NCBI GenBank assembly: GCA_914767715.1
Contig: OU612069.1
Coordinates: 29,261,387-29,325,386, forward strand
Direction: 5' to 3'
Source of the DNA: Membranipora membranacea
Lineage: Eukaryota; Bryozoa; Gymnolaemata; Cheilostomatida; Membraniporidae
DNA length: 64,000 nucleotides
The notes beneath the pieces are model-generated. The model saw nothing but the letters and a program-made list of their open reading frames with translations, did not search any database and had not been told where the DNA came from. Made by a program: the position numbers and the translations under genes. This document shows positions 45,648-56,309 of this stretch, piece by piece. Every line of letters begins with the position of its first letter. The stretch's first letter is position 1.

Positions 45648-46135
45648 TCAAGCTAAGAAGTCAAGTTTTGTATGATACACTCTGAAACATGGAGCAGCAC
45701 AAAGTCCTGGCTCCCCAACACACTGGCTACACATAAACCTAGTGTCTACTGGCCTTTTACCCTTTTCCGACTTCTTCATACAAACCACACACTTCTTATA
45801 CAGCCAGCGCTTTCGCTGAGCGTTATATGGCACCTCAGCCGGATAATGATTCGTATTGAGTCTAGTTACAGCAGAGTGTTTTGGTACAGATATTGCTACA
45901 GGTGGTTCATCTTGGACATCAGGGTACAGTAGACTACTTATGACTTGTTCTTGATACTGCTTGTAAGTCCGTGACCCTCTAGCACAGGATACAGGTACAG
46001 GATGTGAGATTTGAGCATGGCTCTTTGCAGCAGGTGAAGTGCGAGTTTTCTGTACCACTTCAGAGACTTCCTGGTACAGTCATATGGATGAAGAAGCCGA
46101 AAATAAAAAGTTAGCAAGTCTTCAGCGATACCCAT
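45648..46135 (-). pseudogene. piggyBac transposase C-terminal remnant
   Basis: The upstream frame (45938-46135) carries a segment like the region after the third catalytic acid of piggyBac transposases (HPYDCTRKSLKWYRKLALHL, then LLQRAMLKSHILYLYP). After a frameshift, 45648-46058 ends in the cysteine-rich C-terminal finger: C-VVC, T-R-F-M-CSQC, LCAAPCFRVYHT. The catalytic core is absent, so this is a 3' fragment. Confidence 0.75.
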
Positions 46136-47064
46136 ATTTACAGAAGAAATAATTCTCCTTAGCCTAAGAAACTCACTATTGTCCCCATATCAGTTCTGTC
46201 TCATTTTGTCTGACACGGAGGAGAGAATGAAAGTGAACTCACCTGTGTCAACACACTTCACTCCAACTGTTAGAAACCAATATGGCTGATCGATCACATC
46301 ACTTCCTTTCATAATATCCTGAAGTGATAACTCCAACAAAGTTTAAAACTTGAAAAAGAGCTGCGGCCCAAAGTGCCCCTATGCCCAAAGTGCCCCCGTT
46401 ACCCCTGCATGATAATGATATACCCACATATATATCTTCATCAGAAATAGCCGGTATTGAAGGGGTACAAAAATAACCATTATCAGTATTATTAAAGTTG
46501 ATTGTCTTTGAGATAAAAAAAAATCATAAACGGTCACACATGATATTCAATGAAATGGGAAATTTCAGCTCATAGCTCGAGTATTTCTTGGGTGTTTTCG
46601 AAACCCTCTTCCCGTAGCTGGCATCTGCATCTTTTACTGGACCCTTGTCAGCAGATGCGGCTGTGTGATCCTCACATTCGCTCTTCACAACTACAAGGCA
46701 CAAAGGATGAAGATAGCATAAACCCAGTTGGAAGATAAAAATAATGAGAAAAATTAGTTTGTACAAGCCACGTATTCACATCTTCAAATTTCTTCTGTGG
46801 AACCTCTTTACCTCTTCTTCATCAGCTTTTTTCATTTCATTCGGATGTCTACAATAACATAACCTGACTTTAGTTGGGTTAATATTTGTAGATTTCTGCT
46901 TTTTTACTTAAATACATCATGATAGTTTTTATATTCAGCTCTTGAGCGAAATACAATTAACTTTTTTTATTTGTATATTTGTGATATGTGAAATGTCATC
47001 ACAGCTGAGAATCAAGTTCTCGTGTGTACTTCATTTAAAGCTTCGTTTCCTACATAAGTGAGTG
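46136..47064. other. Non-coding stretch
   Basis: A minus-strand frame at 46524-46766 (SADKGPVKDADASYGKRVSK...) is unrecognised. Nothing else seen. Confidence 0.35.
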
Positions 47065-47790
47065 AGGCTCACTGTTTTTTTACTTGAGCTGGGAAATCCT
47101 CATATTCTCTGGTTTAGTGTTTACTTCTGTTTATGATATTGAGCATTGTTGTGATGTTGTCGGCGCTGCTCTTTGGTGGTATGGCTTATTCTGATTTTTA
47201 GCCCTCCTGATTGATTTTGGCAGAAATGTTTTTACACACTTCTCCAGCAGCCTCCATTCATATCGCTCACATGATTCTCATCCAGTAATTAGATGAAGTT
47301 CTTTCTCTCGTTTGTTGGTCAGCTAACTACGGCCGTTAACATAAGTTAACATGAGGTTTTGCTCTTTGACAACAGATGTCTTGGCTAGAATAGTTTTTCC
47401 ATCTCCACTGGACGTGTGGATGGAGATGGGGGACAGCTGTGCGCCTCTGGAAGTGATGAACGGAGCTGGACTTGTGGCTGCTTTTTTTAAATATAATATG
47501 TACTAGAAAAACACATCATCTTTTTTTCGTGAGTATGAGATCAAAGGTCATTGCCAAGACTTAGATATGCCAACCACTTCCTTTTCTGATAAAAATGAGT
47601 AGACTGCATTTTTTTTCATTCAAAGCTGTGGTATCAAGATCTCCATGATATCGGCACAGCGCATGTGTATTGACCTCACCTCAGCGAAATGCCCAAGTGG
47701 TTAGCATCAAAGAACAGTAAGCTTTCCTTTCGAATTGATATCTATTCTATTCTGATTTCCTGGCACACCTATCAATTTTATCTCCCACAG
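47065..47790 (-). repeat. Interspersed repeat R, diverged partial copy
   Basis: Retains the TTTACTTCTGTTTATG, GTTGTGATGTTGTCGGCGCTGCTC and TTTGACAACAGATG blocks in order. Much more diverged than the other three copies. Confidence 0.65.
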
Positions 47791-48754
47791 ATAAACATAA
47801 TAAACCGTCATGCATACCAATAAGTTGTCGCTGAGGACACCGCCACTGTGAGAATCGTAGCACAGCAAAACTTAGGACCAAATTATGTGGTGGAACCTTT
47901 TATTGGCATGATTGCATATCTTACAGAGAAGACTGCCCGTTTTTTGCAGTGACTGTCCATAATTGATTAGTTTCAGATGATGGCAGATTCCCCCTCGCTG
48001 AGCTTTGCCTGCACCCCTGTACAATATTCCTGTATGCTAAGAATATCTTAATGTGGGTCAGGATATTTTCCTCTATCTTGTAAGACACCATCCCCTTCAG
48101 TCTGTATAGCAATGATTTGCTCTGTTCAGCCACCCGAGTGTGAACCCCATCTTGGTCTGTATGCTGCCTAACATCATAATGTTGAGCAGCAGCTTACTAA
48201 TAAGAGATTTTATTGGTCAAATACTACTACCATAGATTTTTAGTTTCCTTTCTTTATTGGAGAATCAACTTCACTACTCTAACAATGACATGTTCCGGTT
48301 GACTAAGATATAACATGAAGAATGTACATACAGTGGCTATGAAAAACTTCCACATCCAATGGACTAATATGTGAAAGTTGTTTCGTTTACCCAATGAAAG
48401 GGATCAGATCACCTAGGAAACGGGTGTCAGCAAAGAATCCAGGACCCCTGTTTAGTGCGTACATAATATGGAGTCTGCAGTCATTGTCGTATATAACTTT
48501 ATGGGTTAAATAATACTAAAATGAAAATACGTTGATTAATAGTATGAGATAAAAAGGGTTGTAATAAAAATACATAATCAAACTTTCATTTTAAAAGGTG
48601 ACAGTTTTCGACAATAACATAATTTATAATGATGCTGGTTCGTTCAAATCAGATGGTCATACATTGGCCACTACTTATTACCTCTCTTGATGTTCATTGC
48701 ACATCTCGTTTTTCAGAATGCTTTATTAGTACATCACCTGCTATCAGTTCACAC
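47791..48754. other. Non-coding stretch
   Basis: No exon recognised. Confidence 0.35.
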
Positions 48755-48943
48755 TCAGTCATTATAGAGTGCAGTGAACTCCTTCCTCTCTTTGGTCGTT
48801 GGCTTACATTTGGCTATTTCCTCACAGCTCTTGAATGTCACTTCTTCAACGCCTGGCTCTGACACACCAAACTGAGCTTTAAGCTCCCTAATCTCTACCT
48901 GCAGTTGCAGTACAAGGGTACCCAGTTTTTTAATGTCTCCTGC
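48755..48943 (-). CDS. Exon-like ORF with short coiled coil
   Basis: After a CATGTTGCAG acceptor the frame reads GDIKKLGTLVLQLQVEIREL, KAQFGVSEPGVEEVTFKSCE, and ends ERKEFTALYND-stop. The leucine/valine heptads suggest a coiled coil. It could be the last exon of a transposon accessory protein or a host gene; not recognised. Confidence 0.3.
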   Translation of the reverse strand, partial: AGDIKKLGTLVLQLQVEIRELKAQFGVSEPGVEEVTFKSCEEIAKCKPTTKERKEFTALYND

Positions 48944-49433
48944 AACATGCAAGATACACTCAGGAATTCGGGATAAAAATGATTTTTCATCATAACATTA
49001 AATTATTGAAATAAAACATCAGCATCCTGAGATCCATCTTACAAACGATTTAACATATAGAATAGGCAATGGACAAATTTTTATTTTTTCATAGCCAGAC
49101 GCTTGATGTATAGATTTTCAGAGCCTTCTGACTAAATGGAGTTACTATAGGTGATGGTGGTGTCGGAGGGCTCAGGGGTGTTGGAGATCGAGGTCTGTAG
49201 GTTGAGGCTGTTGGTCAGGGCAATTTAGAACTAGAGCTGCTGCGGGAGGTGGTTGACAGTGTAGGTGATTGAGATTGTTGGTTGGAAGCTGTTGATTGCT
49301 GTGATTCGGATCTTGAGCTGCTGCTGGAGGCGGTCGACAGCAGCTCAGGTGATCAAGAAATGCAATAGTTGACATAGTGAACATCTTTCTAATTGACACG
49401 CTTACATCACTCATCATCTGAAATGTGTTGAGT
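48944..49433. other. Non-coding stretch with a degenerate repeat
   Basis: 49170-49350 holds imperfect repeats around GGTGGTTGACAG / GGCGGTCGACAG and CTGCTGC(G/T)GGAGG. No gene. Confidence 0.45.
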
Positions 49434-50380
49434 CTAGCAATTTAGTTTTTGACAAGACCCCCACATCTGTTCAATTTGATTCAGCAGCCTATAGTGGTAT
49501 GGTGGTAGACGCAAAACTTCATAACCATTTTCTTCTGCCATTCTGTCAATAACTTCATATTTCTCCACTTCCGACATTGAGAGAAAGTTCAATTGCATAT
49601 TATTGTCATATCCTATAGGAGTAAAGTATTCGCAGGAGAAAAAATAGCAGAGTTTACTCACCCTCATTACTTTAGCTAGCAGATCAAAAAAAAGAAAAAA
49701 GTTCTAACTAATATCTTCCAACTAGCTGATACCGACAATATTACATTCAAAATTGCTTAATTGCTAACTTCTCCATCAATTATAATTGATTTCAATAATC
49801 AATGGTTGAACTCTCTTTAGCTTTTAGTTTCAATTTTGCCAAGATCTGATCCTTCGTGTCCGAGGCAGCAAAATTGAATCCCCGATTGGTCATGAACTCT
49901 TTGATTGTAGGTTTTGTTGCCGCTATACTTGGGTGGCCGTTTCCTGCTCTGGAATGGTAGGAGGCGTTATCCATTACAATTACGGACGGCTCGTCCAAAC
50001 TGAAAATAGGATTAGCCCTGATATAAAACTCTGCTTAGCTGTTTGCCTGTTATCTAAGGAAGACCGCTATATCATTTTGAACCGTTGACGTAATTCATCG
50101 GGTTGTTGTAGACAAACTGTATTTCATGTTCAGGAAGGGTCTACAAGGAATGCGAGTTTTGTAGCATTAACATGCTTTTACATGTAGGTTAACTTTCGTA
50201 CCTGTTCTTCAAAAACAGTGCTGCTCATTTCTGCGTGGTAATCGGAGTCATCCTCGCTGCCTGCCTGAATATCAGGCGTTTCCCACACCACCCTCTTTTC
50301 CCAACTGCCTCTGTGAATTAAACTCAATTGAAGAGTTGTCTGTTCACAAAACAAGGAAAGAAAGGAAAGGAAAGTCACTG
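49434..50380 (-). pseudogene. Tc1/IS630-related DDE transposase remnant
   Basis: Exon 1 (to about 50202) ends DYHAEMSSTVFEEQ before a GTACG donor. After a TTTTCAG acceptor near 50000 the next exon reads LDEPSVIVMDNASYHSRAGN, carrying a catalytic aspartate. It continues KPTIKEFMTNRGFN. A third exon (49667-49434) has YEVLRLPPYHYR.LNQIEQMWG, matching the second half of the DDE core with its glutamate (IE). One extra leucine codon (RLLNQ) and a stop soon after MWGS are seen. The N-terminal DNA-binding half and the first catalytic acid are not recognised. Confidence 0.7.
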
Positions 50381-51462
50381 ACTTTTGTTTTCAATCCAGA
50401 TAGAGAAAACTGATGATTTAGTACACAGAAATGCTGGACCAGCTCCTTGCGTACCTCTTCATCAAAACTCAATCTGACAAGTTCCTTGATGTCCTCAAAG
50501 CGGACCATCAAATCTTATTCCATGGGCTGCATACCCTCCCGTTGTAAACACTTGTCATCAATGAGGTTTAATTTTGTCTGAAAGTACCTCTAGAAATTTG
50601 TACAACCATTAGGCCTATTTTCAGTCAGAAACACTAACACTTACTTACACTACAGCAGTTACACCAAGACTATAGAGGCTTCATCACTCCAATAAACCAT
50701 GATCAAGCAGTTTCACAAAGACAGTGACGTTGTCTTCTCAGCCATTAATTTTGCCTTGAGTGACTTAAATTTAACTCTCCTCTGTGTTGAGAGCCTCCCA
50801 TTCAGCCTTGTGTCTCTCCTTCACCTTACCTGCAGCATATCATACACTTTCTGGTTCCTATCCTCTTTGCCATTAATCTATTTAAAACTTTAGTATCAAT
50901 ATAAAAATCTAAAAAGGTGAAGACTTCATCATCAGTGTAGGTTGCTAGTGCCTTGATGCGCAAAAAATTATTGTTGGCAGTTGATGAAGTAATCATTTCC
51001 TACAATGTAAGCAAGCAATGTAAACGTTGACAATCAAAAAAATACCTTCTCGCTACCAAAATGACTAATTAATTGCGATGTTTGACTAGCTCCTCATCGG
51101 CAGGTGGTGGAGAGGCACATTTGTAAGCAGGAAATCTGGTCTTAGCAGAGAGGGCAGTTAGTTATGTTCTTATGCAAAAAGGGTGGACAACCCCTGAAAT
51201 ATAACAAGCCGCAATCAGATCATTTCCTCTTGCCAACCCACGGCTCCCTCATTGTTAACATATTGACAAAAGCTATCATGTACTGATTTAGCATCCTGAC
51301 TGTGCGGATGTGGGACATCAGCTATCTGGCCCATCCCACATGCCAAGGTGGGTTTTCTTCATTATGCTGAATTGTGACTGTTGGACTGATCTGTCTGTTC
51401 GCAATCAAGTAGTTATGGAGAACACATGTTGCCAATGTCAAGATCCCGACCTTCTCAGGTTG
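50381..51462. other. Mostly non-coding, one exon-like frame
   Basis: An ATG-led minus-strand frame near 50510-50370 reads MVRFEDIKELVRLSFDEEVR and may be a further exon of a transposon gene. Otherwise nothing recognised. Confidence 0.3.
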
Positions 51463-51714
51463 GAGGGGGCGTGATGCTATGATTTACCGGTCATTATTTT
51501 GGGATGTCTCCCTATGCAGTCTCATATATAACTTGTACATGTCAAATCTGACTTGAGGAAGGGGGGGGGGGTTGATATCATCAATAGCCATTCAAATCAA
51601 TAATGGATGTCACTTCGCAGATATGAATTTTCGTTTAAGCACAAGGGAGGGGGCGTGATGTTGTGATTTACCGGTCATTATATGGGGACATCTCCCCTAT
51701 TCAGTGTCATATAG
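51463..51714. repeat. Diverged direct repeat, about 183-bp spacing
   Basis: GGAGGGGGCGTGATG.T.TGATTTACCGGTCATTAT.T.GGGA.(A)TCTCCC occurs at about 51463 and again at 51646. A G run lies between (51560). Confidence 0.85.
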
Positions 51715-52438
51715 CTTTTATTGTCGAATTGCAAGTAACATAAGTAATATAATATGTAAATGATTCAAACTATATATTAGGAAAAGACAAATTACTGCTC
51801 CATTTTCAGTGAACATCAGAAAATATACATGGTGGTCATAGCACAAAGATTGTAAGAGCTATAGGCCTATAACATGTACATGCAATGACGGTAATATCAT
51901 CAATCAGTGGATGGTCTTCTATTGCCAGTCCAGGTTAGAATGTACGGATGTCAGTTAGAATTAATTTTTTGTTGAATAGTAAGTAACGTAAGTAATATAA
52001 TATATAAATGATTCAAACTATATATTGGGAAAAGACAAATTACTGCTCAAATCTCAGTGACCTTCAGATAAAAATACATGGTGGTCATAGCACAATGATT
52101 GTAAGAACTATAGGCCTATATTATGTACATGCAATGACGGTAATATCATATTAATCAGTGGATGGTCTTCTATTGCCAGTCCAGGTTAGAATGTACTGAT
52201 GTAAGTTAGAATTAATTTTTTGTTGAATTGTAAGTAACATAAGTAATATAATATATAAATGATTCAAACTATATATTGGGAAAAGACAAATAACTGCTCA
52301 AATCTCAGTGACCTTCAGATAAAAATACATGGTGATCATAGCACAATGATTGTAAGAGCTATAGGCCTATAATATGTACATGCAATGACGGTAATATCAT
52401 ATTAATCCGTGGATGGTCTTCTATTGCCAGTCCAGGTT
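51715..52438 (-). repeat. Three tandem copies of a 248-251-bp unit
   Basis: AAGTAAC(A/G)TAAGTAATATAATAT starts at 51733, 51981 and 52232. Each unit ends CTTCTATTGCCAGTCCAGGTT. The last unit runs directly into the coding end of the Harbinger transposase, whose final codons (TWTGNRRPSTD-stop) lie in it. The repeat therefore amplifies the last codons and 3' flank of that gene. Confidence 0.93.
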
Positions 52439-54798
52439 GCTCTACTCTCCTGCCAGGAGACTGAGCCTGCAGCGCTGCTAAAAAATCTACAAAACCTGTA
52501 CCTCACTTCATTTGCTCTTATTGAAACATTAGTACCATTCAAAAGTGTCATATCATCTAACTCCCTAACTTCGTCTCTACATGCTCCTAACCTAATAACT
52601 TGCTGTAACAGACCTCTAGCCCCAACATCCTGGTGGTCAACAAATCCTTCTGGTATGTGATGAGCGATAATCTGCTCCCGTAGGATATTGTGGAGCACAC
52701 AGGTAGCTTTTACTAGTGTTCTTATTCGTGGAATATTGTGCACTGTCATGTCTGTAGTGAGTACCCGCCATCTAGCTGTCAGTATCCCTAAAAAGGCATA
52801 AGTGATATATTATTATCTCCCACTGTCAAGCAGTGAAGTACGCGGATGTAAGTACAATAGGAATCTGATCCTTTGAACCTGGTCATTGTAGACGGAATAC
52901 TGAAAGCAACTTGACTTAGTCAACACCAGCGGTATAAGAAACAAGGACCAGCTATGAGTAGGTAAAACTAAGTTATGATTTAGTTTAAGCTATAACACTT
53001 CTGATGAGAGTGGTGGGGAGGGAGTGGGGCAGGTGGTGATAATCATGAATGATGGGGAATTGTTAGCATTGCACACAAAATACTTAAACTTACCAAATGC
53101 ATTCTCAATAACTCTTCAAGCGCCGCTTAGTCTGTAGTTAAAAATCTTCTTGTCGATAGTTCCAAGATTGCTACCAGGAAATGGCCTCATGAACCATGGC
53201 TTGAGTGGGAATCCTTCATCGCCAAGAAAAACATAAGGGAGACCTCTTTCATCCGGTGGTGGAACCGATCTTATACCATCTACAAGAAAATTGTGAAATA
53301 CCTATAGTCATGTTAAGGCCAACACAATGCTAAAAAAAGTAAATCGTCTGTGAATTTTGAATCTGCCTCTGAAAATTTTTCGTTTCAATCCAATGAATTG
53401 TGGGATTTCGGTTGCTGACTTTATCATAACTTGTCAAATATTTTATGACAGACTTCACCATATGGAGTTTTAAACCTTGACTTTTCAAATCTGATTGGAT
53501 GGACAAAGTGTATATCAGTGATTTCTTATATTCAAAGTTTAGATTGCTCACCATTCACCAAGCCATATCCAAACCACGACCCATCAGCCAAAACAGATGT
53601 GTCCTGCCATCTACCATCAGCTCCAAAGTCGATGTACAGAAACCGGTAGTGAGCGTAACACATTGCCATGAGATTTATACTCAATGTGCCTTTGTAATTG
53701 TGGTTAGCTGACCCGCTGTTCGAAGGCTTTCTGATTTTTACTTGCTTCCCATCAACTGCACCAAGACAATTAGGGAATTTCCAAACGCTCTCAAATCTGC
53801 AAGAAATGAATAGGTATATATTGTTTAGCAAATTCTAGAGAGAGGCTTTCCTAAATGGGCCACTTGTAGGCTTAAAATTTACTAGTTAGTTGCAATGCCA
53901 TTGTTTAGGCAAAGTATCAGTCATAATCTTTCGAAAATTAGTAGAAAATCAACCATAAGCTATTACAAGTCTTAATAACAGTGCCAGATCACCAAGTGAG
54001 TAGATTTAAAACAAAGATGAATGGCACAAATTTTATGGAGTTTGCTGTAATGCCATTGTTTAGGCAAAGAATCAGTCAGTCATAATGTACCAAAGATTAG
54101 TAGATCTTAATAACATGTGCCTTATCACCAATTGAGTAGATTTAAAACAATTGATCGATGGCTATAGAATTCCCCTAGAGCTAGATGATGAGGGGCTCAG
54201 TGAAATTGAACCATGTTTACTTCAGGTAGGCAAAAATGACTCGCACACATACATGAAAAATAAACAAATAGGCAATGGTTTTCAATGTTCACAGGGCACA
54301 AATTAGCATAAAATACTTACTCTTTTGCAACAGTGCACCATTCCTCAGGAGTTGATGGTAGGGACAGATATTCTGGACTGAACTCATCCCAAATAGCTTG
54401 ACATGTCTCCTCAACAATCTCCCCAACCGTACTGACTCCTCGCATATACCTGTCAGCCATATAAGTAAAACTGTTACCAGTTGCCAAGTAATTGAGTGTG
54501 ATAGAAAGCCTCTCCATTGGAGATATAGCTTGTCTGATAGTGGTATCAAGCTTTGCAATCCTAGGCTCATGCCTCCTGAGCAACCAGTCAAATGTGCACT
54601 TACATCATCTAAATCTCTATACAACAGATATGCATGAAATTCAGATCTTCTCTGGTTATGGCTATTCAACTCACTGACCCAAACTCTGCTTCTAATTTCA
54701 ACCTCATGCGCCCTATTTAGATACAGGTACAGGCTAAACATATGGAAGCAGTATAAGCAATAGAGTATCATCAAGGTAACCAATCTATTATCAGCCAT
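52402..54798 (-). pseudogene. PIF/Harbinger transposase (HARBI1-like), four exons
   Basis: Exon 1 (about 54700-54321) has RSRVWVSELNSHNQRRSEFH, then PRIAKLDTTIRQAISPMERL and EEWCTVAKE. About 15 residues plus a frameshift are missing near 54590. Exon 2 (53796 to about 53550) has FESVWKFPNCLGAVDGKQV, with the first catalytic Asp, then SGSANHNYKGTLSINLMAM and GADGRWQD. Exon 3 (about 53280-53100) has LPYVFLGDEGFPLKPW (second Asp), FNYRLSGA, a TGA stop where Arg is usual, then RVIENAFG (Glu). Exon 4 has ILTARWRVLTTD and LVKATCVLHNILREQ and ends at 52402. The exon 1-2, 2-3 and 3-4 borders have GT-AG sites in matching phase. All three catalytic acids are present; the deletion and the nonsense codon disable this copy. 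Confidence 0.9.
53797..54320 (-). other. Intron of the Harbinger gene with internal duplication
   Basis: Donor GTAAGT at 54320, acceptor TTGCAG at 53797. Joining completes the codon between AAAGA and ATTTGAG to read K-E-F-E. Within it, TGCCATTGTTTAGGCAAAG..TCAGTCATAAT... (about 53893) recurs at about 54050 as a diverged tandem pair. Confidence 0.85.
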
Positions 54799-55005
54799 AT
54801 TAAAATTCTATCAATCACAAAGTTTCCTCATATATATTGGTAATAGAACTTATCTCTTTCAGCTCTCCTGTTGATATGTTGCTATGACCCCTGGGAAAAC
54901 ACAGGACTGCATATGATTAGTATTCTGCAATACTATTTGATAGCTGCAACAAAAGGAACTTTATCGTTGGCTAATAACCCGCTTCTGTGTGCAGTAAATT
55001 TCATT

Positions 55006-55060
55006 GGCGAGTAAACTCGCCGCGATAAAATCGCGGGTACTAGCGTGATAAATACACGCT
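55006..55060. repeat. Three consecutive small hairpins
   Basis: GGCGAGT-AA-ACTCGCC (55006-55021), CGCGAT-AAA-ATCGCG (55021-55035) and AGCGTG-ATAAATA-CACGCT (55042-55060) follow each other with almost no spacer. All are GC-rich stems with A-rich loops in an AT-rich region. Confidence 0.9.
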
Positions 55061-55207
55061 CGTCTGTAGTAAGCTTAACTGAAGCTAGAGCGACGAAACC
55101 TTTTGACAATCTGCTCAAACAAGTTTGCCAAACACCCATTATAACAGATTAGCTGTACTATTGTCTTGAAAAAAGATACATTGTTTTTTATACTCCATCG
55201 CCAACGT

Positions 55208-55260
55208 CTCAACCTGCCCCATGTGTGGGGCAGGTTGAGCCATCTATGGGGCAGGTTGAG
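55208..55260. repeat. GGGGCAGGTTGAG motif, inverted then direct
   Basis: CTCAACCTGCCCCA, loop TGTG, and its exact reverse complement form a hairpin (55208-55239). The same 14-mer appears again in direct orientation at 55247-55260. Confidence 0.93.
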
Positions 55261-55387
55261 CACAGTCAGAAAATATATCAAATGCAACAAGTTGATAGTT
55301 ATTATCTTTTTACAAAGCCAATTACTTGTGCAGGCCTACTCTGAAACATTGTAAGGTAATTATATTTGATAGATTTAGCCTTTTATT

Positions 55388-56169
55388 TTAATACTTGATA
55401 TATAATTGATGAGATATAGTTATAATAATATATTCAAAACATGGCAGATAGACCCATCCAGAAAAATGATAGATATTTGAGTGCTCTGCCGGAAGAACCT
55501 GATTGCTTTGGTTTCCCCCAGTGTAGATTGATATCTGTTGATGGAACCATATATACGTCAGCCTGGTCAGGATACACGAAAACAAACAATCTCCTGACTT
55601 CTTTTGCAGAAAGGTGCAAGTTACTTCCTCGTCACATACAGTTTCTACTTCACCGACATAAAACTGTTCACGTTTTTTCTCTAGCTTGTAGCGGACCAAC
55701 CAAGTCACGTCCTGCTTTGATACCGTCTTCGACCTCTTCTACACTCGCAGAACAACTTTCAGAGTCAGACTCTAATTGCACTATGTCATCATTCTCATCG
55801 CTATCGCTATCCGTCACCTTCACCTTTTTTTTTGATTTTAGGTTGCTTTCCCAACCTCGGTTTTGATGCACCTTTTTTCTTGGATTTTCTTTGTGCATAT
55901 TCTTTTTCGAGCTGCTTCTTCTCAGGTGTGTCAGTTAATATGGCAGCTTTGACTTTCTTCATTTTTACCTTTGTTATGACTTCCCAACAGATTTCTATCT
56001 CACTATATACATGAGTTTCTACCTGATTTTCCGCATGACTTTCTACTATTCTCATGGCCTCCCTGATTTTCTGGAAACTCTCGGTCATCCTTTTATTATG
56101 AGCACTAAGTTCTGCTGCCACAGATCTTTGGGCCAGAGTTTTGTCTTTGGCAGATTTGATTTTTGCCAA
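55388..56169 (-). pseudogene. Pogo-type transposase tail fragment
   Basis: The basic segment KVKAAILTDTPEKKQLEKEY is followed by lysine-rich and then Asp/Ser-rich stretches (TDSDSDENDDIVQLESDSES). After a frameshift near 55700 comes a tail domain: WLVRYKLEKKREQFYVGEVE, and in a further frame LFSYPDQADVYMVPSTDI. The same order (VK.AI.TDTPEK, acidic stretch, YYVGE..., FPEQEDV) occurs in the clearer pogo-type remnant at 61136-62411. No DDE core is present; upstream lies repeat R at 56310. Confidence 0.6.
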
Positions 56170-56309
56170 CCTGAGTTCAAAATCTTTACTAAGACCGACG
56201 TCTGCCGCATCAAATTTTATTTTATCCTTTTGTCGAAAAGTTCAGTTTGCAGTCACTTTTCACTGACAGCCTGACATCCTGAAACTTTGTTGGATTGTGA
56301 ATAACGGAA

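Larger units (their letters stand above)
54799..55387. other. Non-coding stretch with hairpin cluster
   Basis: Contains the hairpin trio and the GGGGCAGGTTGAG motif listed below. A minus-strand frame through 54933-55139 is probably fortuitous. Confidence 0.4.
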
